Source of the DNA: an uncultured Aquimarina sp.
Lineage (GTDB): Bacteria; Bacteroidota; Bacteroidia; Flavobacteriales; Flavobacteriaceae
Direction of reading: 5' to 3'
DNA: 64,000 nt
Assembly: GCA_947498765.1 (NCBI GenBank)
Contig: CANMLG010000023.1
Location: 1-64,000, forward strand
The notes below the pieces were generated by a model. The model was given only the letters and a program-made list of their open reading frames with translations, made no database searches and was not told the DNA's origin. The translations under genes were made by a program, and so were the position numbers. Below, piece after piece: positions 55,212 to 64,000 of this stretch; positions within the stretch are counted from its first letter, which is position 1, and each line of letters begins with the position of its first letter.

Positions 55212-57239
55212 ATGTCAGAGCATAAATCATTAAATTTTATAGAGCAGATTATTGAAGAGGATTTAAAAAATGGCTATACTCAAGATAAGCTGCGTTTTCG
55301 TTTTCCACCAGAACCTAATGGGTATTTACATATAGGACATACTAAAGCCCTAGGGATTAGTTTTGGAATGGGTGAAAAATATAATGCGCCTGTAAACTTA
55401 CGTTTTGATGATACTAATCCGGCAAAAGAAGAGCAAGAATATGTAGATGCTATTAAAAAAGATGTTAGCTGGATGGGGTATAAATGGGATAAAATATGTT
55501 ATTCTTCTGATTATTTTCAGCAATTATATGATTGGGCAGTTCAATTAATTAAGGATGGAAAAGCTTATGTGGATTCACAATCAAGTGAAGCCATGGCTGA
55601 ACAAAAAGGAACGCCAACTCAGCCAGGAGTTTCCGGACCCTATAGAGATCGTTCTGTTGAAGAAAACTTAGCGCTTTTTGAAGCAATGAAAGCGGGTAAA
55701 TACAATGAAGGTGAACATATTTTAAGGGCTAAGATTGATATGGAATCGCCCAATATGTTAATGCGTGATCCCTTAATGTATCGTATTTTAAAAAAGGAAC
55801 ATCACCGAACAGGAAATGATTGGTGTATTTATCCAATGTACGATTGGACTCATGGCGAAAGTGATTACATTGAAGAGATTACACATTCATTATGTTCATT
55901 AGAATTTAAGCCACATAGAGAGCTTTATAATTGGTTTTTAGCCCAAATAGATACAAAGCATAGATTACCAAAACAACGTGAATTTGCAAGGCTTAATTTG
56001 AATTATACAGTAATGAGTAAGCGTAAATTACTACAGCTTGTTGAACAAAATATAGTATCTGGCTGGGATGATCCTCGTATGCCTACCATTTCGGGTTTGC
56101 GTAGAAGAGGATATACGCCCAAAGCCATCAAAAATTTTGTAGAAACGGTAGGTGTTGCTAAACGCGAAAATGTTATTGAATTATCACTCTTAGAATTTTG
56201 TATTAGAGAGGATTTAAATAAAATAGCTACTCGTGTTATGGGAGTTTTAGATCCTGTAAAATTGGTGATCACTAATTATCCCGAAGACAAAGAAGAAATT
56301 TTGATAGCAGAAAATAATCCAGAAGATGCTAATTCTGGTACGCATGAAATTTCATTTTCAAGAGAATTATATATTGAAAGAGAAGATTTTAAAGAAGCTG
56401 CCAATAGCAAATATTTCCGTTTAAGTTTAGGTAAAGAAGTACGATTAAAAAGTGCTTATATCATTAAAGGAGAATCGGTAGTAAAAGATGCCAAAGGCAA
56501 TATTATCGAAATTCATTGTACTTATGATCCCGATAGTAAATCGGGTAGTGGGAGTGAGGCTTCATTACGAAAAGTGAAAGGGACATTGCATTGGGTTTCT
56601 ATAAAACATGCTATTCCTGCAGAAATACGTGTTTATGATCGTTTATTTTCTGATGAGGCACCAGATGCACATAAAGATAAAAGCTTTATGGAATTTGTAA
56701 ATAAAGATTCATTAAAAGTAGTACATGCTTTTGTCGAACCTTATTTAAAAAATGCTGAATTAGGATCACATTTTCAATTTCAGCGTTTGGGTTATTTTAC
56801 TTTGGACTTAGATACTTCTGCAGAAGCATTAGTATTTAATAAAACTGTAGGTTTAAAGGATAGTTGGGCAAAGCAAAAGCCAAAACCACAACAAGCTCAA
56901 GCTCAAAATTCGCAACAAAATAGAGGAGGACAAGCCAAAAATCCAATTAGTGAAATTCAAAAATTAGGTAAAAAGTATACCAACCTTCCGGTAGAAAAAC
57001 AACTAGTTACCAAGGCTAAAATTAAAGAATTAGCAAAAGATGTAGCTTATGATGAATTTGCTCCATTGTTTGGAACAGCAAAAAAGAAAGTAGGTACTCG
57101 TATTGCAGTACTATTAATTTTAGGTGAATATTTAGCAAGTAATCCAATAACTGACGCCGCTAAACAATTTATTGATGAAACTTTAGAGGATAGTAATGAA
57201 TTATTAGTTGCCGAAGCAAAACAGTTAAAATTAGATTAA
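55212..57239 (+). CDS. glnS: Glutaminyl-tRNA synthetase
   Basis: Charges tRNA-Gln with glutamine. 675 residues. The class I HIGH motif is HIGH at 40-43 (PPEPNGYLHIGHTKAL), and the KMSKS-like VMSKRKL motif follows. The anticodon-binding beta-barrel domains continue to about 560. A C-terminal extension of about 105 residues follows, starting with a Gln/Ala-rich linker and then VTKAKIKELAKDVAYDEFAP. Extensions at this end are known in some bacterial GlnRS, and I could not assign this one to YqeY. Direct glutaminylation implies that this organism does not depend on GatCAB for Gln. Confidence 0.96.
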   Translation: MSEHKSLNFIEQIIEEDLKNGYTQDKLRFRFPPEPNGYLHIGHTKALGISFGMGEKYNAPVNLRFDDTNPAKEEQEYVDAIKKDVSWMGYKWDKICYSSDYFQQLYDWAVQLIKDGKAYVDSQSSEAMAEQKGTPTQPGVSGPYRDRSVEENLALFEAMKAGKYNEGEHILRAKIDMESPNMLMRDPLMYRILKKEHHRTGNDWCIYPMYDWTHGESDYIEEITHSLCSLEFKPHRELYNWFLAQIDTKHRLPKQREFARLNLNYTVMSKRKLLQLVEQNIVSGWDDPRMPTISGLRRRGYTPKAIKNFVETVGVAKRENVIELSLLEFCIREDLNKIATRVMGVLDPVKLVITNYPEDKEEILIAENNPEDANSGTHEISFSRELYIEREDFKEAANSKYFRLSLGKEVRLKSAYIIKGESVVKDAKGNIIEIHCTYDPDSKSGSGSEASLRKVKGTLHWVSIKHAIPAEIRVYDRLFSDEAPDAHKDKSFMEFVNKDSLKVVHAFVEPYLKNAELGSHFQFQRLGYFTLDLDTSAEALVFNKTVGLKDSWAKQKPKPQQAQAQNSQQNRGGQAKNPISEIQKLGKKYTNLPVEKQLVTKAKIKELAKDVAYDEFAPLFGTAKKKVGTRIAVLLILGEYLASNPITDAAKQFIDETLEDSNELLVAEAKQLKLD

Positions 57240-57301
57240 ATCAATCTGCTATTTAAAGTTATATTATTTAGTTTGTAACCAATTTTAAATTCTACAATTC
57301 A

Positions 57302-57736
57302 ATGAATAGCGAACTACTAAACGTTAAATTATTATCACTTGATAATATTGAAGAAATGATTCCTTTAGCATTACAGTTAGGTGATTATAAAGAAGATCAA
57401 ATATACAATTATATCAATGAAATGTTTAATTATGGTAATTATGTATGTTTTGGTCTATTTGTATCTAATGAGCTTATCGGATTAACAAGTGGTTGGACCT
57501 CTACTAGATTTTATTGTGGAAAACAGCTTGAAATTGATAATGTAGTTATCGATGCTAAACACCAATCAAAAGGTTATGGTCGTATTTTTGAGTCTGAAAT
57601 AAAAGCTTGGTGTTTTGAAAGAGATTACGATACCATTGAATTAAATTCATATGTGTTTAATTCACGCTCTCATAAATTTTATTTTAATCAAGATTATAAA
57701 ATAATAGGCTATCATTTTCAAAAGAAAATTAAATAA
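57302..57736 (+). CDS. GNAT-family N-acetyltransferase
   Basis: 144-residue acetyl-CoA-dependent transferase. The core beta4-alpha3 motif VVIDAKHQSKGYGRIFESEI holds the pyrophosphate loop (QSKGYG). The acceptor is not known. It lies 62 nt after glnS and 8 nt before the phosphoethanolamine-transferase-like gene, so it is the first gene of a three-gene run. It may modify an amino sugar or protein, but this is inference. Confidence 0.85.
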   Translation: MNSELLNVKLLSLDNIEEMIPLALQLGDYKEDQIYNYINEMFNYGNYVCFGLFVSNELIGLTSGWTSTRFYCGKQLEIDNVVIDAKHQSKGYGRIFESEIKAWCFERDYDTIELNSYVFNSRSHKFYFNQDYKIIGYHFQKKIK

Positions 57737-57744
57737 TTTATTGA

Positions 57745-59226
57745 ATGAAATTTAAAAAAGAAGTTTTTGAAAATATTAAATTTCATTTAATATTAAATTT
57801 TATTTTCTTAATAAGCATAACATTAGCTTCTTATATTCATATTCCTTTAACAGGTTTTAAAGAAACTTTATTTTATTTTATACACATGTGTATACTGCAA
57901 TCTTGTTTTGCTGGTATATTATATTTTATAAGTTTAAACAAGGTAGTTTTTAAAGTTTTTTTTAGTATAATTTATCTACTATTGGGCATAGTTGCCTTTT
58001 GGGTTTATAGCATAGATATATCTATTTCTCCTTTTTTAATTGATGCTTCATTACAAACAGAAATTGAATTAATGAAGGATTTAATTTCTATTCCTTTAAT
58101 TATTTATATAGTTATATTATTAATTTGTTTGTTTATTATTTTAAAGCTTTATAATAAACTAAAAGTAAAAGCTTTTAAAGTATCATCAATACTAAGTTTA
58201 ATATTAATTTTATTCATTTTTATAGGAGAAAAAATAAGATATCAAACATTTCAATTTAAATTACCATATCAGTTTTTTTGTAGTGTTTATGGCTATTTTA
58301 ATAAGTATTCATTAGAGTTAGAGGATATTAGTGATTTAAGTTTTTCGTCAGATTTAAAGAATGATCTTCAAGTAACTTTTGTTTTAGGAGAAACTGTTCG
58401 CGCAGATCATTTAGGTATTAATGGGTATAAGCGAAATACAACGCCTAATCTTTCTAAAATAGATAAAAACTTTTTCAGTTTTAAAAATACTTATACTAAT
58501 AAAGTATACACTTCAGGGAGTATCCCTCAAATTTTATCAAATCAAAGCATTTATGATACCACTAATTATAAAATAAGAAGTGTATATGACGTTTTAAAAA
58601 AATCAGATATAAACTGTACTTGGATAGGAAATCAGTTCTTAGAATGGGGTTATAAATCAATAGCAACTAGTAATAATGAGGTTATTTTGATAGATAAATC
58701 TAAATCATATGATAGTTACCATAAATCTAAAGATGAAGAGTTACTTCCTTATTTAAAAAAGGAGTTAGAAAAAAAGAGAAAAAAAAATATGACAACTCTA
58801 CATATGATAGGCAGTCATTGGTGGTATGATAATAGGTATGATGAGCGGCATAGAAAGTATAAGCCTGTAATAGATTCTAAATACATGCCTTCATTAACAA
58901 GTGAACAAATTATTAATTCATATGATAATACTATTTTATATTTTGATTATTTTTTAAATGAAGTTATTAATTATCATAAAAATCTAGATAGGCCTTCAAT
59001 TGTTATTTATATATCTGATCATGGAGAATCTTTAGGAGAAAACGGAAAATGGTTGCATGGTCACGAATCTAAATATGTAGCTAATCCAGCGTTTATAATT
59101 TGGTATTCTGAAAAATTTAAAAAATTATATCCTAATCAAGTAACTTTCATAAATCAAATGGAATTAAACGATCTAACCACAGATATTATCTACAATTTAA
59201 TTTTAAATTTATTTAAAATAAAATGA
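57745..59226 (+). CDS. Phosphoethanolamine-transferase-like (EptA/sulfatase family) membrane enzyme
   Basis: 493 residues: five membrane helices (about 13-33, 43-62, 68-90, 115-135, 146-161), then a periplasmic alkaline-phosphatase-fold domain. It has the EptA pattern VLGETVRADHLGINGYKRNT (E216 metal ligand), nucleophile T256 in VYTSGS, and YISDHGESLGENGKWLHG with D425, H426 and H438 as metal ligands. EptA enzymes transfer phosphoethanolamine from PE to lipid A or glycans. The true donor and acceptor are not readable here. It overlaps the next gene by 4 nt (ATGA). The sequence is AT-rich compared with glnS. Confidence 0.85.
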   Translation: MKFKKEVFENIKFHLILNFIFLISITLASYIHIPLTGFKETLFYFIHMCILQSCFAGILYFISLNKVVFKVFFSIIYLLLGIVAFWVYSIDISISPFLIDASLQTEIELMKDLISIPLIIYIVILLICLFIILKLYNKLKVKAFKVSSILSLILILFIFIGEKIRYQTFQFKLPYQFFCSVYGYFNKYSLELEDISDLSFSSDLKNDLQVTFVLGETVRADHLGINGYKRNTTPNLSKIDKNFFSFKNTYTNKVYTSGSIPQILSNQSIYDTTNYKIRSVYDVLKKSDINCTWIGNQFLEWGYKSIATSNNEVILIDKSKSYDSYHKSKDEELLPYLKKELEKKRKKNMTTLHMIGSHWWYDNRYDERHRKYKPVIDSKYMPSLTSEQIINSYDNTILYFDYFLNEVINYHKNLDRPSIVIYISDHGESLGENGKWLHGHESKYVANPAFIIWYSEKFKKLYPNQVTFINQMELNDLTTDIIYNLILNLFKIK

Positions 59227-59975
59227 TTAATTTAATTAAAAAGAACCTATTGTTCAAGTTATTAATTTTATCAATTTTTGTTTTTGGTATTTATTATTAT
59301 TTCCCCTACCGAGTTGAATTTTTAGGACATTATGATAAAGTATTAGCGCATAGATGTAATAGTGTAGATCGTTTAAACGCTGCTTTAAATTATTATAAAG
59401 GTGTAGAATTAGATCTTGTTTATTATCCCAAAACTAATGTTTTGGATGTAAATCATCCTCCATCTGAATCTACTAATTTAAATTTTACAACTTATATGAA
59501 TGGGTTGATTTCTAAAGAACAACCTTTTATTTGGTTAGATATTAAAAACTTAAATGCAGATAATGCTTCTTTAATTTTTGAAAAAATAACAGCTATTTTA
59601 TCAGCTAAAAATTATAAACTTAATAAAGTATTAATTGAAACTAGACATCCCGAGGCATTGCCAATTTTTACCGAGGCTGGATTTAAAACTTGTTATTATT
59701 TGCCCAAAAGGCTTTATTTAAAATCTCCGAATGAACTTAAAAAATATATCAGTAGAATAACTAAAGTGCTAAAAAAGCAACCTAGGATTGGAATATCTAC
59801 AGATTTTCAAGATTATGATATAATGAACGAATATTTTCCAGAAAGAGAAAAATATACATGGGTCTTAGTTTTTCCAATCAATAAACATTTACTAATAACA
59901 AAAAGAATATTAAATGATCCTATGGTTAAAATTGTTTTGACTAAATATAATTCTTTATTACATCCAAGAATTTGA
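59223..59975 (+). CDS. Membrane-anchored GDPD-like phosphodiesterase
   Basis: 250 residues: an N-terminal membrane anchor (about 10-26) followed by a GDPD-like domain. The catalytic pattern is AHRCN (H43, R44), VELDL (E62, D64), VNHPP (H78) and a late LDIKN (D106, K108), the same arrangement as glycerophosphodiester phosphodiesterases. Part of the barrel seems short (250 residues in total), so activity is not certain. It overlaps the upstream transferase by 4 nt, so the two are translated together and share a side of the membrane. Confidence 0.75.
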   Translation: MINLIKKNLLFKLLILSIFVFGIYYYFPYRVEFLGHYDKVLAHRCNSVDRLNAALNYYKGVELDLVYYPKTNVLDVNHPPSESTNLNFTTYMNGLISKEQPFIWLDIKNLNADNASLIFEKITAILSAKNYKLNKVLIETRHPEALPIFTEAGFKTCYYLPKRLYLKSPNELKKYISRITKVLKKQPRIGISTDFQDYDIMNEYFPEREKYTWVLVFPINKHLLITKRILNDPMVKIVLTKYNSLLHPRI

Positions 59976-59982
59976 AAATAGC

Positions 59983-60018
59983 TATCACCTATTTTAAATA
60001 AAATTTGATAGTTTTTTC
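59983..60018 (+). terminator. Hairpin after the GDPD-like gene
   Basis: CTATCA (59985 onward) pairs with TGATAG near 60009, extended inside by the A/T arms ATTTTA/TAAAAT, followed by TTTTTTC. It lies 8-10 nt beyond the stop codon and fits an intrinsic terminator for the GNAT operon. Confidence 0.5.
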
Positions 60019-60095
60019 TTATCAAATTTAACTTTTATAAATCCATTATATTTAATGATTTTATAAAAGTGAATAAAATATATTATTATAAAATG

Positions 60096-60128
60096 AAACC
60101 CGCTTAAATCAATGTTTAAACGGGTTTT
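60096..60128. terminator. Terminator between the GDPD operon and the SPFH gene
   Basis: AAACCCGCTTAAA pairs with TTTAAACGGGTTT (one mismatch) around TCAATG, followed by TTTTTT on the plus strand. On the minus strand it lies 22 nt after the SPFH stop, with a weaker T tail. Confidence 0.75.
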
Positions 60129-60149
60129 TTGATTTTTATTGATTGAGTA

Positions 60150-61124
60150 TTAAATTTCAGTATCAGGTTTGCGTTTCGAACTTGATTTTTTGTTAGTAAT
60201 TCCTTTTGCCGCATTTTGTTCCTTCATAGCTTCTCCAATTTGATTGGAAGCCGTAAATGAAGCAATCATATTATTTAACATATCGCTACCAGCCTGTGGT
60301 GAGTTGGGTAATAAAATTAAATTACTTCCAGTATGTTCACCAATAGATTGTAACGTATCATAGTGTTGAGTAACTACAATTAGGGCAGAGGCTTCCTGGC
60401 TATTAATACCTACATTGTTTAATACATCTACTGATTCTTCTAATCCACGTGCAATTTCTCTACGTTGATCGGCTATACCTTGTCCTTGTAAACGCTTACT
60501 CTCAGCTTCAGCCTTAGCCTTTTCCACAATTAAAATACGTTGTGCGTCACCTTCATATTGTGCTGCTATTTTTTCGCGTTCTGAAGCATTTATTCGGTTC
60601 ATAGCTTCTTTTACTTGTTCATCTGGATCAATATCAGTAACTAAGGTTTTAATAATGTCATAACCATAATCCATCATAGCATCATTAAGTTCACCTTTAA
60701 CAGCAATGGCAATATCGTCCTTACGTTCAAACACATCATCTAATTTCATTTTTGGAACTTCGGCACGAACCACATCAAAAACATAGGATGTGATTTGATC
60801 GTGTGGGTAATCTAGTTTATAAAAAGCCTCATATACTTTTTCTTTAATAACCTTAAATTGTACAGATACTTTAAGTTTTACAAAAACATCATCTTTAGTT
60901 TTAGTTTCAACAATTACATCCAATTGCTGAATTTTTAAACTTAAACGACCAGAAATTTTATCAATTAAAGGGATCTTAAAATGCAGACCAGATTGTCGAA
61001 TGCTATGGAATTTTCCAAAGCGTTCAATAATAGCAGCGGTTTGTTGTTTCACGGTAAACACACCTGCAGCAATAAGTACTACAAGTAAAAAAATAACAAT
61101 GGGTAAAAATGGAATGCCAAACAT
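60150..61124 (-). CDS. SPFH/Band 7 domain protein
   Basis: 324 residues. A hydrophobic N-terminus (about 5-23) anchors it in the membrane, followed by the band-7 domain (QQTAAIIERFGKFHSIRQSG, then QQLDVIVETKTKDDVFVKLK) and a long coiled coil with the stomatin-type stretch ASEREKIAAQYEGDAQRILI. The C-terminus is Lys/Ser-rich. Such proteins form oligomers in membrane domains and can control membrane proteases such as FtsH. A terminator separates it from the small gene upstream, so it is probably its own transcript. Confidence 0.92.
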   Translation of the reverse strand: MFGIPFLPIVIFLLVVLIAAGVFTVKQQTAAIIERFGKFHSIRQSGLHFKIPLIDKISGRLSLKIQQLDVIVETKTKDDVFVKLKVSVQFKVIKEKVYEAFYKLDYPHDQITSYVFDVVRAEVPKMKLDDVFERKDDIAIAVKGELNDAMMDYGYDIIKTLVTDIDPDEQVKEAMNRINASEREKIAAQYEGDAQRILIVEKAKAEAESKRLQGQGIADQRREIARGLEESVDVLNNVGINSQEASALIVVTQHYDTLQSIGEHTGSNLILLPNSPQAGSDMLNNMIASFTASNQIGEAMKEQNAAKGITNKKSSSKRKPDTEI

Positions 61125-61170
61125 ATAGATTGATTTTTAGTTTAAAATTTTTAGTGCATAAAAGATACAA

Positions 61171-61193
61171 AAAAAGAGGCATTGCCTCTTTTT
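61171..61193 (-). terminator. Terminator of the gltX-Pmp3-like transcript
   Basis: AAAAAGAGGCA pairs with TGCCTCTTTTT with a single base between the arms, just 6 nt past the stop of the small membrane gene. The T tail on the minus strand is part of the stem itself. It is symmetrical and can act in both directions. Confidence 0.7.
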
Positions 61194-61198
61194 AAAAA

Positions 61199-61399
61199 TT
61201 ATGATTTTGATTGCATCTTTTTTTCAAGATCCTTTACTCGATTTTTATTCCGTTTATCCACAAGTGATGCCACTGCCCAAATAGAAGCTGGGATCCAGCC
61301 TATAAGTGTTATTTGTAGTAATAAGCATAAAATACCAGTAAGTATTTTACCGCGTAACATAAAAGATAACCAGGGGAGGAGTACGGCTACTAAAATCAT
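61199..61399 (-). CDS. YqaE/Pmp3-like small membrane protein
   Basis: 66 residues with two hydrophobic segments (about 2-14 and 17-45) and a basic C-terminal tail (KRNKNRVKDLEKK). The pattern ILTGILCLLLQITLIGWIPA resembles the Pmp3/YqaE family, which is linked to membrane potential and stress in other organisms. It starts 3 nt after the gltX stop and ends in a terminator, so it is in the gltX transcript. This is a short gene, so the family call is moderate. Confidence 0.7.
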   Translation of the reverse strand: MILVAVLLPWLSFMLRGKILTGILCLLLQITLIGWIPASIWAVASLVDKRNKNRVKDLEKKMQSKS

Positions 61400-61401
61400 A
61401 A

Positions 61402-62913
61402 TTATAAGTTTTTTATAGCATTTTCAAGTCTATTAATAGTCTCATTTTGACCAAGCATAGCAGCAATTTCATATACATCGGGCCCCATAAGTGAACCTAC
61501 TAAAGCCAAACGTAGTGGCATCATTACTTTTCCAAAACCAATCTCCTTACTGGTAATCCAAGCTTTAATTTCTGTAGTAGCATTTGCTGCTGAAAAGTCA
61601 GTGATGTTCTTTATTACTTCAACAAGCTCTTGCATTAATTCGGCAGTACCTTCTTTCCAAGCTTTCTTGGTTGCTTTTGGATCATATGCGGTAGGTGCTT
61701 CAAAAAAGAACTTTCCTAAATCATATAAATCAGCAGGGAAAATAGCACGCTCTTTTAGCATGCTCACTATTTTTTCTAGCGGAAGCGATGTAGTAATTCC
61801 TTTACTAGTTAAAATAGATTCAAAGGTTTTGGCTAAATCTGTGTCATTTTGTTGTTGTAAATATTGTTGTTGAAACCACTTGTTTTTTTCTGGATCAAAT
61901 TTAGCTCCAGATTTATTCACACGTTTTAAATCAAAAGCTTCAATTAATTCTACTAGGCTAAAAATTTCTTGTTCTGTACCAGGGTTCCAACCTAGTAGTG
62001 CTAGAAAGTTGACTACAGTTTCCGGATAAAAACCTGCTTCTCTATAACCAGATGATACTTCATTAGTTTTAGGATCAGTCCAATTCAAAGGGAATACTGG
62101 AAAACCTAATTTATCACCATCACGCTTACTTAATTTTCCTTTTCCAACAGGTTTAAGTAATAAGGATAAATGTGCAAATTTTGGTGCTTGCCATTCAAAT
62201 GCTCTATACAATAAAATATGTAATGCCATGGAGGGTAACCATTCTTCACCACGGATAACATGAGTAATTTCCATTAAATGATCATCAACAATATTGGCTA
62301 GGTGATAGGTAGGCATGCCATCACTTTTAAATAATACTTTATCGTCTAATACATTGGTGTCAATAGTAATTGTTCCACGTATTTCATCGTGCATTTCTAA
62401 AGTTTCTCCTTCGGGTGTTTTAAAACGAATTACGTATGGATCACCAGCTGCAATTTTCGCCTTAGTTTCTTCTACCGAAAGGCTTAAAGAATTTTTAAGT
62501 TTTAAACGATTATGCCAATTATAAATAAATGTTTTGCCTTTAGTTTCATGATCTTTTCTATGTAAATCTAATTCATCGGCAGTATCAAAAGCATAATAGG
62601 CATTACCGTTAGCAATTAATTTATCGGCATATTTTTTATATAAACTTTTGCGTTCACTTTGTTTATAGGGACCAAACTTTTCGTTTTTCCCTGGGCCTTC
62701 ATCATATGATATACCACACCAATCCAATGCTTCTTTTATATAATTTTCTGCGCCTTCAACAAAACGGGTTTGATCGGTATCTTCAATGCGTAATACAAAA
62801 GTTCCGTTGTGTTTTTTGGCAAATAGATAATTATACAAAGCAGTACGTAAGCCTCCAATATGTAAAGGTCCAGTTGGACTAGGAGCAAAGCGAACTCTAA
62901 CAGGTGTAGACAT
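61402..62913 (-). CDS. gltX: Glutamyl-tRNA synthetase
   Basis: Charges tRNA-Glu with glutamate; 503 residues. The class I HIGH motif is in SPTGPLHIGGLRTAL (HIGG form), and the KMSKS motif is KGKLSKRDGD. The anticodon-binding helical domain is complete to the C-terminus. It is followed after 2 nt by the Pmp3-like gene, and divergent from the large gene at 63102 with 188 bp between the starts. Confidence 0.97.
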   Translation of the reverse strand: MSTPVRVRFAPSPTGPLHIGGLRTALYNYLFAKKHNGTFVLRIEDTDQTRFVEGAENYIKEALDWCGISYDEGPGKNEKFGPYKQSERKSLYKKYADKLIANGNAYYAFDTADELDLHRKDHETKGKTFIYNWHNRLKLKNSLSLSVEETKAKIAAGDPYVIRFKTPEGETLEMHDEIRGTITIDTNVLDDKVLFKSDGMPTYHLANIVDDHLMEITHVIRGEEWLPSMALHILLYRAFEWQAPKFAHLSLLLKPVGKGKLSKRDGDKLGFPVFPLNWTDPKTNEVSSGYREAGFYPETVVNFLALLGWNPGTEQEIFSLVELIEAFDLKRVNKSGAKFDPEKNKWFQQQYLQQQNDTDLAKTFESILTSKGITTSLPLEKIVSMLKERAIFPADLYDLGKFFFEAPTAYDPKATKKAWKEGTAELMQELVEVIKNITDFSAANATTEIKAWITSKEIGFGKVMMPLRLALVGSLMGPDVYEIAAMLGQNETINRLENAIKNL

Positions 62914-63101
62914 AATAAAAGTTTTTTGGCAAATATACTATAGTTGTGTTAATTGATAGGATTTGAAATGGAACATTTGAAGCCTTTTTACAGCTTTATT
63001 TTATGACATATTTATGGGTTTTAAGGTGTCTTTAAAGTGAGTTTTCATTTTTTCTATGTTCTAAGCTTATTTGTGTAAATTTATAGTTCTAAGAATTTCG
63101 T

Positions 63102-64000
63102 ATGTCAGATAATTTAAATATCATTCTAAAAAAGCTTACTAGCTTTATAAAGCGTTATTATATTAACGAATTAATTAAAGGAACACTCCTTTTTTTAGCC
63201 ATTGGTTTGGTTTATTTTTTAGTAGTGCTATTGTTGGAAAATTTCCTTTGGTTGTCTACTCAAGGTAGAAGAATTTTGTTTTGGACCTTTATAGGAATAG
63301 AGGGGCTTTTGTTTGTTAAGTTTATTGGTATATCCTTAGCAAAATTGGCCAAATTTGGAAAGCGTATTTCAAGTATAGAAGCTTCCAAGATTATAGGAAA
63401 TCATTTTCCTGAAATAAAGGATCAATTAGTCAATCTACTTCAGTTAAGTTCCAATGATCAAAAATCGGAATTGCTCGAAGCTAGTATTGCCCAAAAATCT
63501 GCACAATTATCGCCTATACCTTTTAATTTGGCGATCAATTTTAAAAAGAGTTTTTCATATGCTAAGTACGCTTTAATCCCAGTGGTAGCTTTTTTACTTT
63601 TTACTTTAGTAAACGGAAAAGATTGGTTTGGTAAAAGTTTTACTCGCGTAGTAAATTACAATACGGCATATGAGCCACCAGCACCATTTCATTTTAAAAT
63701 TTTAAATGAATCTATTTCGGTTATACAACAGCAGGATTTTACATTAAATGTAACCACTAACGGAAGTATAGTTCCAAATCAAGTAGCTATTAATTATGCG
63801 AATGAAACTTATTTTTTAAAGAAAAAGGGACATAACCAATTTTCGTATACATTTAAAAATCCTATTAATGATATTCCTTTTAGGCTTACTTCGGGTGATG
63901 AAAGTAGCCGAGAGTATAATTTATTGGTTAATGCAGCACCGAGTATTAATAAATTTAAAATGATTGTTAAAGCGCCTTGGCATGTAAAGCAAAAAGAAAA
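63102..64000 (+). CDS. Large DUF4175-like membrane protein (partial, cut by window end)
   Basis: Open from ATG 63102 to the window edge with no stop (299 codons and part of one). It begins MSDNLNIILKKLTSFIKRYY, with hydrophobic segments at about 25-45 and 60-76, a further one around 160-175, and then beta-rich sequence with PPAPFHFKI. This matches the N-terminal layout of the large DUF4175 proteins of Flavobacteriia (about 1000-1100 residues). Function unknown. It is divergent from gltX. Confidence 0.65.
   Translation, partial: MSDNLNIILKKLTSFIKRYYINELIKGTLLFLAIGLVYFLVVLLLENFLWLSTQGRRILFWTFIGIEGLLFVKFIGISLAKLAKFGKRISSIEASKIIGNHFPEIKDQLVNLLQLSSNDQKSELLEASIAQKSAQLSPIPFNLAINFKKSFSYAKYALIPVVAFLLFTLVNGKDWFGKSFTRVVNYNTAYEPPAPFHFKILNESISVIQQQDFTLNVTTNGSIVPNQVAINYANETYFLKKKGHNQFSYTFKNPINDIPFRLTSGDESSREYNLLVNAAPSINKFKMIVKAPWHVKQKE

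Noticed and set aside
61253-61262. Perfect E. coli-type DnaA box TTATCCACA
   Set aside because: It is a single copy inside the Pmp3-like coding sequence, without neighbours or AT-rich surroundings; a chance match.

Overview
The window is a 64 kb chromosomal stretch from an AT-rich marine-type member of the Bacteroidota, almost certainly family Flavobacteriaceae. The signs are several secreted proteins with a Por/type IX secretion C-terminal domain (YPNPT-like start, short beta-rich tail), a PorW/SprE-type secretion and gliding lipoprotein, a GH16 algal-polysaccharide hydrolase, an F-type ATPase operon lacking atpD and atpC, an atpB with a long His-rich periplasmic N-terminus, and TAnnTTTG promoter elements instead of E. 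coli-type ones. No insertion sequence, prophage, CRISPR array or rRNA was seen. One tRNA (tRNA-Cys) is present.

Layout. 0-9.5 kb: GH16 agarase/porphyranase-like enzyme, alpha/beta hydrolase, recJ, a fused LtaS-like phosphotransferase-GDPD membrane protein and a CPA1 antiporter with an RCK tail. 9.6-16.1 kb (+): MBL hydrolase, subtilase lipoprotein, M1 peptidase, rnpA and S41 peptidase. 16.5-21.8 kb (-): ATP synthase operon atpB-E-F-H-A-G with several RNA hairpins between genes. 22.1-25.7 kb (-): a four-gene run, sprE/porW, bactofilin, AtpZ-like and a small membrane protein. 25.9-29.2 kb: flavodoxin-reductase-like protein, small transporter, M50B protease and a LuxR-type regulator with a degenerate receiver. 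29.7-42.6 kb (-): T9SS metzincin, membrane MutS-like ATPase, and an envelope operon (flippase, dut, sugar nucleotidyltransferase, TPR protein, DUF4292 lipoprotein, EnvC-like factor), then a T9SS serine protease and its neighbour. 42.8-47.7 kb: histidine decarboxylase with a divergent Lrp regulator, sugar-porter MFS, SDR and rpiB.

At 49.3-50.3 kb lies a roughly 0.9 kb AT-rich intergenic region with several DnaA-box-like 9-mers and inverted repeats. Genes to its left are mostly on the minus strand and genes to its right mostly on the plus strand, and spot counts of G and C on the plus strand change sign across the 44-50 kb zone. It is a candidate replication origin. To its right come DUF2007, rnr, a LysE-type exporter, DinB, tRNA-Cys, folB, glnS, then a GNAT / phosphoethanolamine-transferase-like / GDPD-like operon, an SPFH protein, a Pmp3-like peptide, gltX and the start of a large DUF4175-like protein cut by the window edge.

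The most striking theme is that the window holds two independent pairings of an extracytoplasmic phospho-alcohol transferase of the alkaline-phosphatase superfamily with a glycerophosphodiester phosphodiesterase-like domain: one as a single fusion protein (5.25-7.49 kb), one as two genes overlapping by 4 nt (57.7-60.0 kb). This suggests an envelope 'writer plus eraser' module for phospho-glycerol or phospho-ethanolamine decorations.
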